64,000 nucleotides of DNA. It comes from Actinocatenispora sera. GTDB taxonomy: Bacteria > Actinomycetota > Actinomycetes > Mycobacteriales > Micromonosporaceae. Of the stretch, positions 8,803-16,604 are shown one piece after another. Under the pieces are notes generated by a model. The model was not told where the DNA came from. It was given only the letters and a program-made list of their open reading frames with translations, and made no database searches. The translations under genes were made by a program, and so were the position numbers. The DNA is taken from NCBI RefSeq assembly GCF_018324685.1, contig NZ_AP023354.1, positions 558,001 through 622,000 on the forward strand, written 5' to 3'. Each line of letters begins with the position of its first letter. The stretch's first letter is position 1.

Positions 8803-9992
8803 GCTCCGCCACCCGAGGCGGCGGTACCCAGCAGCGACGGCACGGGCACGTCGCGGTCGCTCAGCAGGCGGGCGAGCGCCGCAGCGGCCGGCTGGACACC
8901 GGCACCGCGGTGCCACACCGGCGTGGCGAGCACCCGATCGTCCGGGCCACTCGGGGTCAGCAGGCAGATCTCGTCGAGCACACGCCCCGACGGGCTGCGG
9001 CGAAGGTGCAGCACGACCCGTAGCGCGGAACGCAGTTGGGCGTGCAGGGCAGCACGCTCCAGCCCGCCGAGCAGGCCGAGCGCCTCGAGCCGGGCCGGCA
9101 CGTCGCGCGGAGCGTTGGCGTGCAGCGTGCCGGCACCACCCTCATGCCCGGTGTTCAGTGCGGCAAGCAGCTCCACGATCTCCGCGCCCCGGCATTCACC
9201 GATGACCAGGCGGTCCGGACGCATCCGCAGTGCCTGACGCACCAGGTCGCGCAGGGTCACCTCGCCCGCGCCCTCGGCGTTCGCCGGTCGCGCGGTCAGG
9301 CCGACCACGTGCGGGTGGCTCGGCCGCAGCTCGGCGGCGTCTTCGACAACCACGATGCGCTCGGTCACCGGCACCTGGCCGAGCAGCGTCGACAGCATCG
9401 TCGTCTTTCCCGAACCGGTGCCGCCGGTCACCAGGTAGGCGAGACGGGCGTCGACGATCGCGATCAACACGTCGGCGACCGCGGGGGTGATCGTGCCCGC
9501 CGCGATCAGCTCGTCGATGCCGAAGGCACGGTGCCGGAACGTGCGCAGCGACAGGTAGGGCCCGCCGGGCGCCACCGGGGGCAGCATGGCGTGCAACCGG
9601 GTGCCGTCGGGGAGCCGGGCATCCACGAACGGGTGGGCATCGTCGAGCGCGCGCCCGCAACCGGCGGCGAGGCGTTGGGCGAGCCGGCGGACCGGGTCGG
9701 TGCCCAGCCAGCGGACCGGAACCCGCACCAGACCGGCGCCCCGATCACACCAGACCTCACGTCCGTTGACCAGTACGTCGGTGACCCGCGGATCGGCCAG
9801 CAACGGATCGAGCGGGCCGGCACCGATCAGGTCGCGCCGCAGCTCGTCGGCCATCGCCAGCAACGCACGATCGCCCAGCGCCGCACCGCACTCGGCCCGC
9901 ACGGCCGCAACGATCGCGGCCGGGCTTGCCGCGCTTCCGTTGCGCGCCAGTCGTTGCCGTACCCGATCGGTCAGCTCCTCGTCGACGGACAT
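8799..9992 (-). CDS. tadA: TadA/CpaF-type secretion ATPase
   Basis: Type II/IV secretion system ATPase of 397 residues that powers pilus assembly. Walker A GGTGSGKTT lies near residues 190-198, Asp-box VVVEDAAELRP near 217-227, and Walker B-like MRPDRLVIGECRGAE near 258-272, followed by the His box (TGHEGGAGTLHAN). The N-terminal domain (~1-150) matches the CpaF family. Its start shares one base with the upstream CpaE-like stop (TGATG). Called by the family as the helicase-neighbourhood TadA-like protein. Confidence 0.92.
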   Translation of the reverse strand: MSVDEELTDRVRQRLARNGSAASPAAIVAAVRAECGAALGDRALLAMADELRRDLIGAGPLDPLLADPRVTDVLVNGREVWCDRGAGLVRVPVRWLGTDPVRRLAQRLAAGCGRALDDAHPFVDARLPDGTRLHAMLPPVAPGGPYLSLRTFRHRAFGIDELIAAGTITPAVADVLIAIVDARLAYLVTGGTGSGKTTMLSTLLGQVPVTERIVVVEDAAELRPSHPHVVGLTARPANAEGAGEVTLRDLVRQALRMRPDRLVIGECRGAEIVELLAALNTGHEGGAGTLHANAPRDVPARLEALGLLGGLERAALHAQLRSALRVVLHLRRSPSGRVLDEICLLTPSGPDDRVLATPVWHRGAGVQPAAAALARLLSDRDVPVPSLLGTAASGGGA

Positions 9993-11125
9993 CAGGCCAC
10001 CTCGCGTCCGGTGTGCGCGGTCAGCTCGGCCACCAGTTGTCCGCAGAGTTCGGCCAACGGGCCGCGACCGGACCCGGTCGGCGGATCACCGCGCTCCAGA
10101 GCCGCAGCGAGGTCCGGCTCGGGCCGAAGCACACCGGCCACCGGGAGCCCGAGGGCGGCGCCGACGTCACGAGCGGTCAGTCCGCCCGGCGCCGGCCCGC
10201 GCACCACCACTCGCAACGACCGGCAGTGCGGCCCGACCTGGGTGGCAACCCGAACCGCGGCCGCACACGCCCTGATGTCGGCGGTCACCGGCATCAGCAC
10301 CTCACTGGCCGCCTGCACGCCACACATCGCGGCCGGGCCCAGGCTGCGGGGAAGGTCGATGACCACGAGGTCACCGCCGCGCCGGCCGGCGTCGAGAGTC
10401 GCCTCCATCGCCTCGACCGGAACCTCGATCTCGTCGCCGCGATCCCAGGAGACCATGGCGAGTTCGCCCTGCCGGGGCAGGCCGGCGCGCAGCGCCGCCA
10501 CGTCGACCCGGCCTCGGGCCGCGGAGAGTTCGGGCCAGCGCAGCCCTTGCGCGCCTTCGGCGCCGAGGAGCAGGTCGACCCCACCGCCCAACGGGTCCGC
10601 GTCGACCAGCATCGTCCGCAGCCCGGTGCGCGCGGCGGTCAGCGCCAGCCCCGCGGCCAGTACGCTCGCGCCGGCGCCGCCGCGGCCCCCGATCACCGCG
10701 ACGACCGGCGCCGACTCGCGATAGCGGGCACCGGCGCTGCCGAACCGTTCGGTCAGCCAGCCCGCGGCGGCTGGCAGCACCACGACGTGGTCGGCGTCGA
10801 GTTGGCTCGCCACCCGCCAGGAACCGCCATCGTCGGACACCGGCTCGTAGGTTCCGTCGCCCTGCTCGGACAGCCGTGTCACCAGCACCAGGCCGCGACG
10901 TCGCGGCAGCCGAGCTCGTACGCATCCGGTCACCGCGTCGGCGCCGATCACCACCAGCGTGGCCGTGCGCCAGTACTGGCGGGCGGCGGTGGCGTCCGGT
11001 GCGACGTCGACATCACCACAGCCGGCGGCGGCGAGCGCGAGCAACTCGTCCAGCAGCTGGGCATCGCCGGTCACCACCAGCGGGCGCGGCTCGGCGTCGG
11101 GCGGATCGGAAGTGTCCATGGCCAT
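9992..11125 (-). CDS. CpaE/Ssd-like septum-site-determining protein, first gene of the Tad operon
   Basis: 377-residue MinD/ParA-superfamily protein with an N-terminal receiver-like domain (~1-130) and a C-terminal P-loop-like domain. The deviant Walker A is GGRGGAGAS (~147-155), which lacks the ParA Lys; this substitution is common in the actinobacterial CpaE-like (Ssd) group. MLVDADPLGGG and DLVVIDLPRS are the switch segments. CpaE proteins localise Tad machinery, and Ssd of mycobacteria has been linked to septum regulation. The ATG at 11125 follows GGAGG by 5 nt; a second ATG lies two codons inside. Confidence 0.88.
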   Translation of the reverse strand: MAMDTSDPPDAEPRPLVVTGDAQLLDELLALAAAGCGDVDVAPDATAARQYWRTATLVVIGADAVTGCVRARLPRRRGLVLVTRLSEQGDGTYEPVSDDGGSWRVASQLDADHVVVLPAAAGWLTERFGSAGARYRESAPVVAVIGGRGGAGASVLAAGLALTAARTGLRTMLVDADPLGGGVDLLLGAEGAQGLRWPELSAARGRVDVAALRAGLPRQGELAMVSWDRGDEIEVPVEAMEATLDAGRRGGDLVVIDLPRSLGPAAMCGVQAASEVLMPVTADIRACAAAVRVATQVGPHCRSLRVVVRGPAPGGLTARDVGAALGLPVAGVLRPEPDLAAALERGDPPTGSGRGPLAELCGQLVAELTAHTGREVA

Positions 11126-11202
11126 CGGTGCCTCCGGGTCGGTGAGCTGACCGCCCCACCGTCCTGCCGCCGCAGCGTGCCGGCGACCGGCTCACCGCGA
11201 TC

Positions 11203-11230
11203 TGTGGACAACCCGACCCCCTGTGGACAA
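11203..11230. promoter_or_regulatory. Pair of consensus DnaA-box sequences upstream of the Tad operon
   Basis: TGTGGACAA occurs at 11203-11211 and again at 11222-11230; its complement TTGTCCACA is the actinobacterial DnaA-box consensus. The copies are in the same orientation, 19 bp apart, and lie 78-105 nt upstream of the CpaE-like start. Two exact matches this close are unlikely by chance, but DnaA binding is an inference. Confidence 0.45.
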
Positions 11231-11452
11231 CCTGGCCGCAGCCGCCGATCCGCGCTATCGCGCGCGATCCGTGGGCACGCGCGGCGCCCCGCAAGTCGTT
11301 TGCACCGGGACGGGGCCACTCAGTACGCTCGGGTGAGCTGCCGCCGTTCATCGGAGTCGACATTGATCTTCTGAGGTGTACAGACACCGCGAGCACCGGG
11401 GTTCTCCCAGCGTCGCGCGCCTGACCTCGGATGGCAGCTGACATCCCGACAC

Positions 11453-11478
11453 GCCGCAACACCGTTTCACGGTGCGGC
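11453..11478 (+). promoter_or_regulatory. Hairpin in the 5' leader region of the ABC-F gene
   Basis: CACCGT-TTC-ACGGTG forms a 6-bp stem with a 3-nt loop, and outside a CAA bulge four more pairs (GCCG/CGGC) extend it. It lies about 75-100 nt upstream of the ATG at 11551. Leader attenuators are known for antibiotic-inducible ABC-F genes, but there is no U-run, so this could also be a regulator site. Confidence 0.35.
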
Positions 11479-11550
11479 TGTCCACTGGTGCGTTCCCCGT
11501 GCAGGTGCTTCGCGTCCTGCCACTGCCCACCTCCAGCGGGGAGCCATGCC

Positions 11551-13149
11551 ATGTCCGCATCGATCGTCTGCTCGAATCTCGGTTTCACCTGGCCGGACGG
11601 TGACGTCGTCCTCGACCGGCTCGACCTGACGGTCGGCCCCGGCCGTACCGGGCTGATCGGGGTCAACGGCTCCGGGAAGTCCACGCTGCTGCGGCTGATC
11701 GCCGGCGAGCTCGAACCGACGTACGGCACCATCAACGTCACCGGCGAACTGGGGTACCTACCACAGAACCTGATCCTCGCCTCGGCACGACGGGTAGACG
11801 ACGTGCTCGGCCTGGTGGAGATCCGGGCCGCGATCCGCGCGATCGAACGCGGCGACGCCGACGAGCGGCACTTCGCGGCCGTCGGCGACCGGTGGGATGC
11901 CGAGGAACGTACCCGCGCCGCCCTCGATCGGCTCGGGCTCGGGCATGTCACGCTGGACCAGCGGGTCGGTGAGCTCTCCGGCGGCGAGCTGGTACTGCTC
12001 GGTCTCGCCGCGCAGTTCCTGCGGCGGCCGGGCGTGCTGCTGCTCGACGAGCCGACCAACAACCTGGATCTGGCCGCCCGACACCTGGTGTACCAGGCGA
12101 TCCGCGACTGGTCGGGTGTGCTGGTGCTCGTCTCGCACGATCGCGGGCTCCTGCGACACGTCGACCGGATCGGCGAGCTGCGGTCCGGATCGGTGACGTT
12201 CCACGGTGGCAACCTCGACGACCACGAGCGCGCGGTCGCCATCGAGCAGGAGGCGGCCGAGCGGATGGTGCGCGTCGCCGAGTCCGATCTCCAGCGACAG
12301 CGGCGGGAGCTGGCCGAGGCGCGCACGAAGCTGGACCGGCGCGCACGGTACGGCCAGAAGCAGTGGGACACCAAGCGGGAGCCGAAGGTACGGATGCGCA
12401 AGCGGCAGGAGGATGCGCAGATCGCCGCCGGCAAGCACCGCAACCTGCACCTGGACAGGGTGGCGCAGGCCAGGGATCGACTTCGGGAGACCGAAACGGC
12501 GGTACGCGCCGACGACGAGATCCGGATCGACCTGCCGGCAACGTCGGTGCCGTCCGGCAAGGAGGTGCTCACACTGTCCGATGTGGAGCTTCGGCACGGC
12601 CCGACGGTGCGGCTCGCGGTACGCGGGCCGGAGCGGATCGCGCTCGTCGGGGCGAACGGCGCCGGCAAGACCACGCTGCTGCAGACAATTGCCGGGGCGA
12701 TCCCGCCACGCTCGGGAACGGTCGACGTGCCGGTGCCGGTGCGCTGGCTGCCGCAGCGCCTCGACCTGCTGGACGACGCGCTGTCCGCCGCCGAGAACGT
12801 CGCCCGCGCGGCGCCGACCGCCTCGAACAACGCGATCCGCGCCCAGCTGGCGCGGTTCCTGTTGCGCGGCAACCGGGCGGACCGGCGCGCCGGCAGCCTG
12901 TCCGGCGGTGAGCGGTTCCGGGCGACGCTGGCCACGCTGCTGCTGGCCGAGCCGGCACCGCAGCTGTTGCTGCTGGACGAGCCGACCAACAACCTGGACC
13001 TGGCGAGCGTCCGCCAGCTGGCCCAGGCGCTGGGGTCCTACGCCGGCGCACTCGTCGTGGCCAGCCACGACGTCGCGTTCCTGCGCACCATCGGGGTGAC
13101 CCGATGGGTACGCCTGGAGTCGACGCTGACGAACACCGACCCGCTGTAG
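11551..13149 (+). CDS. ABC-F family ATPase (ribosome-associated or antibiotic-resistance type)
   Basis: 532-residue protein with two ABC domains in one chain and no membrane segments. Walker A sites are GVNGSGKST (~37-46) and GANGAGKTT (~368-376); both halves have LSGGE and the ABC-F hallmark DEPTNNLD. The charged linker between them (~225-330, rich in Arg, Lys and Glu) is the P-site interaction motif region that contacts the ribosome. ABC-F proteins rescue stalled ribosomes or protect them from antibiotics; which applies here cannot be told. The ATG at 11551 follows GCGGGGAG; an in-frame upstream ATG at 11431 would add a Cys/Pro/Arg-rich leader with no similarity to the family, so I reject it. 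Confidence 0.92.
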   Translation: MSASIVCSNLGFTWPDGDVVLDRLDLTVGPGRTGLIGVNGSGKSTLLRLIAGELEPTYGTINVTGELGYLPQNLILASARRVDDVLGLVEIRAAIRAIERGDADERHFAAVGDRWDAEERTRAALDRLGLGHVTLDQRVGELSGGELVLLGLAAQFLRRPGVLLLDEPTNNLDLAARHLVYQAIRDWSGVLVLVSHDRGLLRHVDRIGELRSGSVTFHGGNLDDHERAVAIEQEAAERMVRVAESDLQRQRRELAEARTKLDRRARYGQKQWDTKREPKVRMRKRQEDAQIAAGKHRNLHLDRVAQARDRLRETETAVRADDEIRIDLPATSVPSGKEVLTLSDVELRHGPTVRLAVRGPERIALVGANGAGKTTLLQTIAGAIPPRSGTVDVPVPVRWLPQRLDLLDDALSAAENVARAAPTASNNAIRAQLARFLLRGNRADRRAGSLSGGERFRATLATLLLAEPAPQLLLLDEPTNNLDLASVRQLAQALGSYAGALVVASHDVAFLRTIGVTRWVRLESTLTNTDPL

Positions 13150-13276
13150 CCATCCCCGGCCACCGCGGCCAGCCGAAGCCCGGCCGTCCGCTCTCCGCTG
13201 CTGCTGCGCCTTCCGCTCATCGCTGCAGACCGGCCGAAGTCCCGGTCGTCCGGCCACCCGAGCCCGTACCTTCCGG

Positions 13277-13921
13277 TCACCGTCCCGGGCTCGGCCGAAG
13301 GTTGGCCTCCTGGTCGTCGCCGCGGGGCGGCCGGAGTCCGGCCTTGTGCAAGATGTCGAGAATCGCGGTCACCTTCCGCGCGTTGTACGCGGACACCGAC
13401 CACGGCTGGTCCGCCGCCGCCCGCCGTTTCGCGGCCTGGTAGGTGGCCTGATCGTCGGGATGGGACCGTAGCCAGTCACGGAAGATCAGGTGCCGCAGGT
13501 GCTCGTCGCAGTCCGGACCGAACACGTGCAGGTTCACGGTGTGGCCGTCGTTCCAGCAGCAGCGATGCTGGTACCAAGCCGGTTCCCTGGTTCGCAGCAC
13601 GTACCCGAGCGGTTCCAGCACGGGCAGGTAGGCGGGCTCGTCGGCCGGATCGGGCACGATCAGGTCGATGTCGACCCGGTTCTGCGCCGCCAGCCCGGGT
13701 ACCGCCGTCGACCCGACACGCTCGACGGCGATCGCGTGAGCGCCCAGCGCGGCGCGGATCCGAACCCGTTCCCGGGCGAACAAGCTCGGCCAGGCCGGGT
13801 CGTACGGCGTCATCGTGATGGCCGCCGCGGGCACATCGACCGACCGGTCGCCCACGGCGCCGGCCGCGATGCGCTCACGGCTGAGCTGGTTCGCCGGATC
13901 CGGCAGCGGCGGTACGCGCAT
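13277..13921 (-). CDS. GrpB family (UPF0157) nucleotidyltransferase-fold protein
   Basis: Protein of about 214 residues with the GrpB core: TPYDPAWPSLF, then ERVGSTAVPGLAAQNRVDIDLIV (a GS motif plus paired acidic residues, as in the nucleotidyltransferase superfamily), then HTVNLHVF and LIFRDWLRSHPDDQATYQAAKR. The biochemical function of the family is poorly defined. The start is uncertain: ATG 13921 is used here; a GTG at 13993 would overlap the divergent promoter, and the conserved domain begins some 35 residues in. It is divergent from the MerR fusion gene and convergent with the ABC-F gene. Confidence 0.82.
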   Translation of the reverse strand: MRVPPLPDPANQLSRERIAAGAVGDRSVDVPAAAITMTPYDPAWPSLFARERVRIRAALGAHAIAVERVGSTAVPGLAAQNRVDIDLIVPDPADEPAYLPVLEPLGYVLRTREPAWYQHRCCWNDGHTVNLHVFGPDCDEHLRHLIFRDWLRSHPDDQATYQAAKRRAAADQPWSVSAYNARKVTAILDILHKAGLRPPRGDDQEANLRPSPGR

Positions 13922-14019
13922 GTCATCGAGCGTATGCCCCACGCACGGGTCGTCGGCACCTGGCGCTGGCAGGTCGTGGTACTTGACCCTCACGTGGCGT
14001 CATGCCGCATGGTCGAGGA

Positions 14020-15135
14020 ATGGCGGAGCACCTGACCGTGGGACGCGTGGCCGAGCTGGCCGGGGTGAGCGTCCGCACGCTGCACCATGACGACGAGATC
14101 GGGCTCGTCCGGCCGTCCGCACGGACCGCGGCCGGCTACCGGGCCTACCTCGCCGACGACATCGAACGGCTGCGCGAGGTGCTCGCGTACCGGCGGCTGG
14201 GCTTCGGGCTGCGCGAGATCGCCGATCTGGTCGACGATCCGGCCGCCGACGCCATCGGCCACCTGCGCCGGCTGCGCGGCCTGCTGCTCGAACAGCGCGA
14301 CCGGGCGGCCGCCATGGTGACCGCCATCGACCAGGAACTGGAGGCTCGGGCCATGGGGATCAGGACGACACCGGAGGACCAACTCAGGGTGTTCGGCGCG
14401 CAGCTGTACGAGGTCATCGGGTCCGCGTACCCGGCGACGCGACGCACCGAGCCCCGGATCGCGGAACGGATCTGGGCGGCGCTTGGCGACGCCCGGACGG
14501 TACTCAACGTCGGCGCGGGGACCGGTTCGTACGAGCCGCCCGACCGCGACGTCACCGCCGTGGAACCGTCGGCGGTGATGCGGGCCCAACGTCCCGCGGG
14601 CGCCGCACCGTGCGTGGCCGCGAGCGCCGAGAGCCTGCCGTTCGAGGACCGGTCCTTCGATGCCGCGATGGCGGTCAGTACCGTGCACCACTGGCCGGAC
14701 CCGGTCGCCGGGCTGCGCGAGATGCGTCGGGTGGCCCGCCGGGTCGTGGTGTTCACGTACGACGCCAGCAGCCCCGGGTGGCAGGACCGGTTCTGGCTCA
14801 CCCGCGACTACCTGCCCGAGTTTGCCGAGCTGTTGTCGGGCCGGCCAGCACTGGCCGACCTGACCCGTGCGATCGGTGGACGGGCGGAGCCGGTACCCGT
14901 GCCGTGGGACTGCACCGACGGGTTCTTCGAGGCGCACTGGCGGCGACCCGAGGCGTACCTGGACGAGCAGGTCCGCCGCGCGGTGTCGGTCTGGACCCGG
15001 GTCGGGCCGTCGGCCGAACTGCGGGCGGTCGAGAACCTCCGCGCCGATCTCGCCTCCGGCCGCTGGGCCGAACGCAACCGCGACCTGCTCGACCTCGACG
15101 CGGCGGAACTGGGCCTCCGCCTCCTCACCGCCTGA
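14020..15135 (+). CDS. MerR-type regulator fused to a class I SAM-dependent methyltransferase
   Basis: A 371-residue two-domain protein. Residues ~6-75 are a MerR DNA-binding domain (LTVGRVAELAGVSVRTLHHDDEIGLV); the usual Tyr of LHHYDE is Asp24 here. Residues ~80-125 form the long dimerising helix and a TTPEDQLRVFG segment resembling the linker of TipA-like regulators. From ~145 the chain becomes a methyltransferase: motif I VLNVGAGTGS (161-170), acidic motif VEPS (181-184), then FEDRSFDAAMAVSTVHHWPDP and a C-terminal lid. The effector-binding domain of a TipA-like MerR has in effect been replaced by an enzyme. Both parts are in one uninterrupted frame. It may sense SAM or methylate a ligand; this is inference. 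An ATG 18 nt upstream is also possible. Confidence 0.85.
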   Translation: MAEHLTVGRVAELAGVSVRTLHHDDEIGLVRPSARTAAGYRAYLADDIERLREVLAYRRLGFGLREIADLVDDPAADAIGHLRRLRGLLLEQRDRAAAMVTAIDQELEARAMGIRTTPEDQLRVFGAQLYEVIGSAYPATRRTEPRIAERIWAALGDARTVLNVGAGTGSYEPPDRDVTAVEPSAVMRAQRPAGAAPCVAASAESLPFEDRSFDAAMAVSTVHHWPDPVAGLREMRRVARRVVVFTYDASSPGWQDRFWLTRDYLPEFAELLSGRPALADLTRAIGGRAEPVPVPWDCTDGFFEAHWRRPEAYLDEQVRRAVSVWTRVGPSAELRAVENLRADLASGRWAERNRDLLDLDAAELGLRLLTA

Positions 15136-15252
15136 ACCAGCTACCGTTCCCGGTCGACACCTCCAAGTCCACCGTGGAGTGGATGAGCCGGCAGCGGGCC
15201 GCACTGCGCACCGGCACCATGCCCGAGCCGCATCGCGTCGTGGCTGGCCGCC

Positions 15253-15684
15253 GTGCTTGCTGAGCCGGCAGCGGTCGGCACCGTGTTGGTGCCGCACCAT
15301 CCGCCTATCGCGCCGATCGATTCGCCGCTGCTGGGTTCGGTGAACCTTGCCGATGCCGACCGGCTCGGCAGCGTGGTCCGCGGTCCGGACGTTCGGGCGC
15401 TGCTGTGCGAACACTTCCACCTGCAATTGACCGGCGTCACCCACACCGGTATACCGGTGTGGGTGACGCCAGGTGTGGTCACGCGCATCGACCGCACCGC
15501 ACCGCCGCACCTGGAACGCGCCGTACTCGGCGCGAGCGCAACCGTGGTCGACCTTGATGTGTCTGGCGGACCGATGTTCCATGCGTTGCATGCACGCGAC
15601 CCACGCGCCGGCACGACCGCCTACCTGGTCGACGCGCCTTCGGGCGCTGACGCGGTGGAAGAAGAAGACCGCCTCATCAGCTGA
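15253..15684 (+). pseudogene. C-terminal fragment of a calcineurin-like metallophosphoesterase (CpdA/Icc type)
   Basis: 143-codon frame similar to only the last third of CpdA-like phosphodiesterases: LAEPAAVGTVLVPHHPP, then LLCEHFHLQL, where the metal-binding GHFH motif normally reads CGHFH (Gly to Glu here), then a conserved tail VVDLDVSGGPMFHALHARDPRAG. The N-terminal metal-binding motifs (DxH, GDxxD, GNHD) are absent, and the similarity continues a few codons upstream of the GTG in the same frame (SWLAAV). It is a truncated relic. A perfect 38-bp palindrome lies inside it. Confidence 0.72.
15433..15470. repeat. Perfect 38-bp palindrome
   Basis: Left arm GGCGTCACCCACACCGGT (15433-15450), central AT, right arm ACCGGTGTGGGTGACGCC (15453-15470): 18-bp arms with no mismatch. 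The symmetry stops exactly at 15432/15471. It is inside the phosphoesterase relic, where intact homologues do not need a palindrome. Confidence 0.95.
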
Positions 15685-15717
15685 CCGCTCGTCTGGCTCG
15701 CTGCGGGTGCGGGGCCG

Positions 15718-16248
15718 CGCTGGGGCGACTGCGCGGGGATTCCTTGGAGTGCCGTGGATCTGGACAATGCCGTGCTGCATGTGGCTCAGGTCGCCGTGGA
15801 GACGTCGCACAGCGTCGAGCTACGTCCGTACCCGAAAACGGAGGCTGGGCGGCGTAACGGCCCCGATGGGCGCCGGGCTGTCGGCCATCCTGCGGGAGTA
15901 CCGGGAGATGACCGGCAACCCGTCGGACCGTGACCTCGCCGTGCTGAGTCGCGTCGGCCGTCCGATGCGTCGCGCCAACTTCCGCAAGCGGGTGTGGCGT
16001 CCGGCGCTGGTACGTGCCGGCCTGCTCGGCGCCGTTACCGAGACCACCGACGGTCGCTGGCGCGCTGAGTGGCCTGCCGCGGACGGTATCGAGGGTCGAC
16101 CACGCTGAACCTGTACACGCATCCGTCCGCGGGCTTCGAGGAGCGGATTCGGCGGTCCATCGACGGCGAGTCTCCTGACTTTCTGCTGACTTCTGGGCCG
16201 GACGACCAGGACGACGACGGTGCGGCCGGCGTGCCCCTCCCGGCCTAA
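15718..16248 (+). pseudogene. Decayed tyrosine recombinase (integrase) relic
   Basis: Three pieces of a phage-type integrase in different frames. First, WGDCAGIPWSAVDLDNAV and LRPYPKTEAGRR (about 15718-15855), the region before the catalytic core. Then, after a frameshift near 15860, LSAILREYREM and FRKRVWRPALVRAGLLG (about 15875-16100). Finally TLNLYTHPSAGFEERIRR with the nucleophilic Tyr region, ending at the TAA 16246-16248. The block that should hold the His-x-x-Arg catalytic motif is missing between the second and third pieces. No tRNA or clear attachment duplication was found next to it. Confidence 0.75.
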
Positions 16249-16604
16249 GCTGCACGAACGTTCAGGAACACACAACCCCGGGATAGGGACGACCCCCGCC
16301 GGGGGGTGGCGGGGGCCGTCAGGGGGGCCGGCTCCGGGGGGGTCGAGCCGGGCCCACTCAGCGGTCACGGGGGGTGCAACCGCCGAGAGTGTGGTGACGA
16401 GCCGGAAGCGACTGCCTCGGCCCGCATGCACCTACTCCATAAGGATGCCCGAGATCGAGGCGCGACGTCGAGTAGTAGCAGGAATCCGGCGCACGTACCT
16501 CCACCTTCAGGGTGCAACCGTTCGGCCACCCAGCGCGGCCCACCGACCGGGACACGAACCGCCCGGTCGAGGCGAGTGTCGGTGGTGATGAATACACTCG
16601 GCCC
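16249..16604. other. Gene-free region with G-rich tract
   Basis: No gene or tRNA seen. The tract 16301-16342 has four G runs on the plus strand (6, 5, 6 and 7 G) separated by loops of 4, 6 and 8 nt, close to a G-quadruplex pattern. Upstream of the HAD gene, TACACT at 16593-16598 is a good -10 for a leaderless start at 16605. Confidence 0.5.

Noticed and set aside
11431-11550. N-terminal extension of the ABC-F protein
   Set aside because: Forty Cys/Pro/Arg-rich residues not seen in ABC-F proteins; a ribosome site precedes 11551.
16100-16600. tRNA attachment site for the integrase relic
   Set aside because: Searched for a T-loop (GGTTCRAATCC-like) and acceptor stem; none present.
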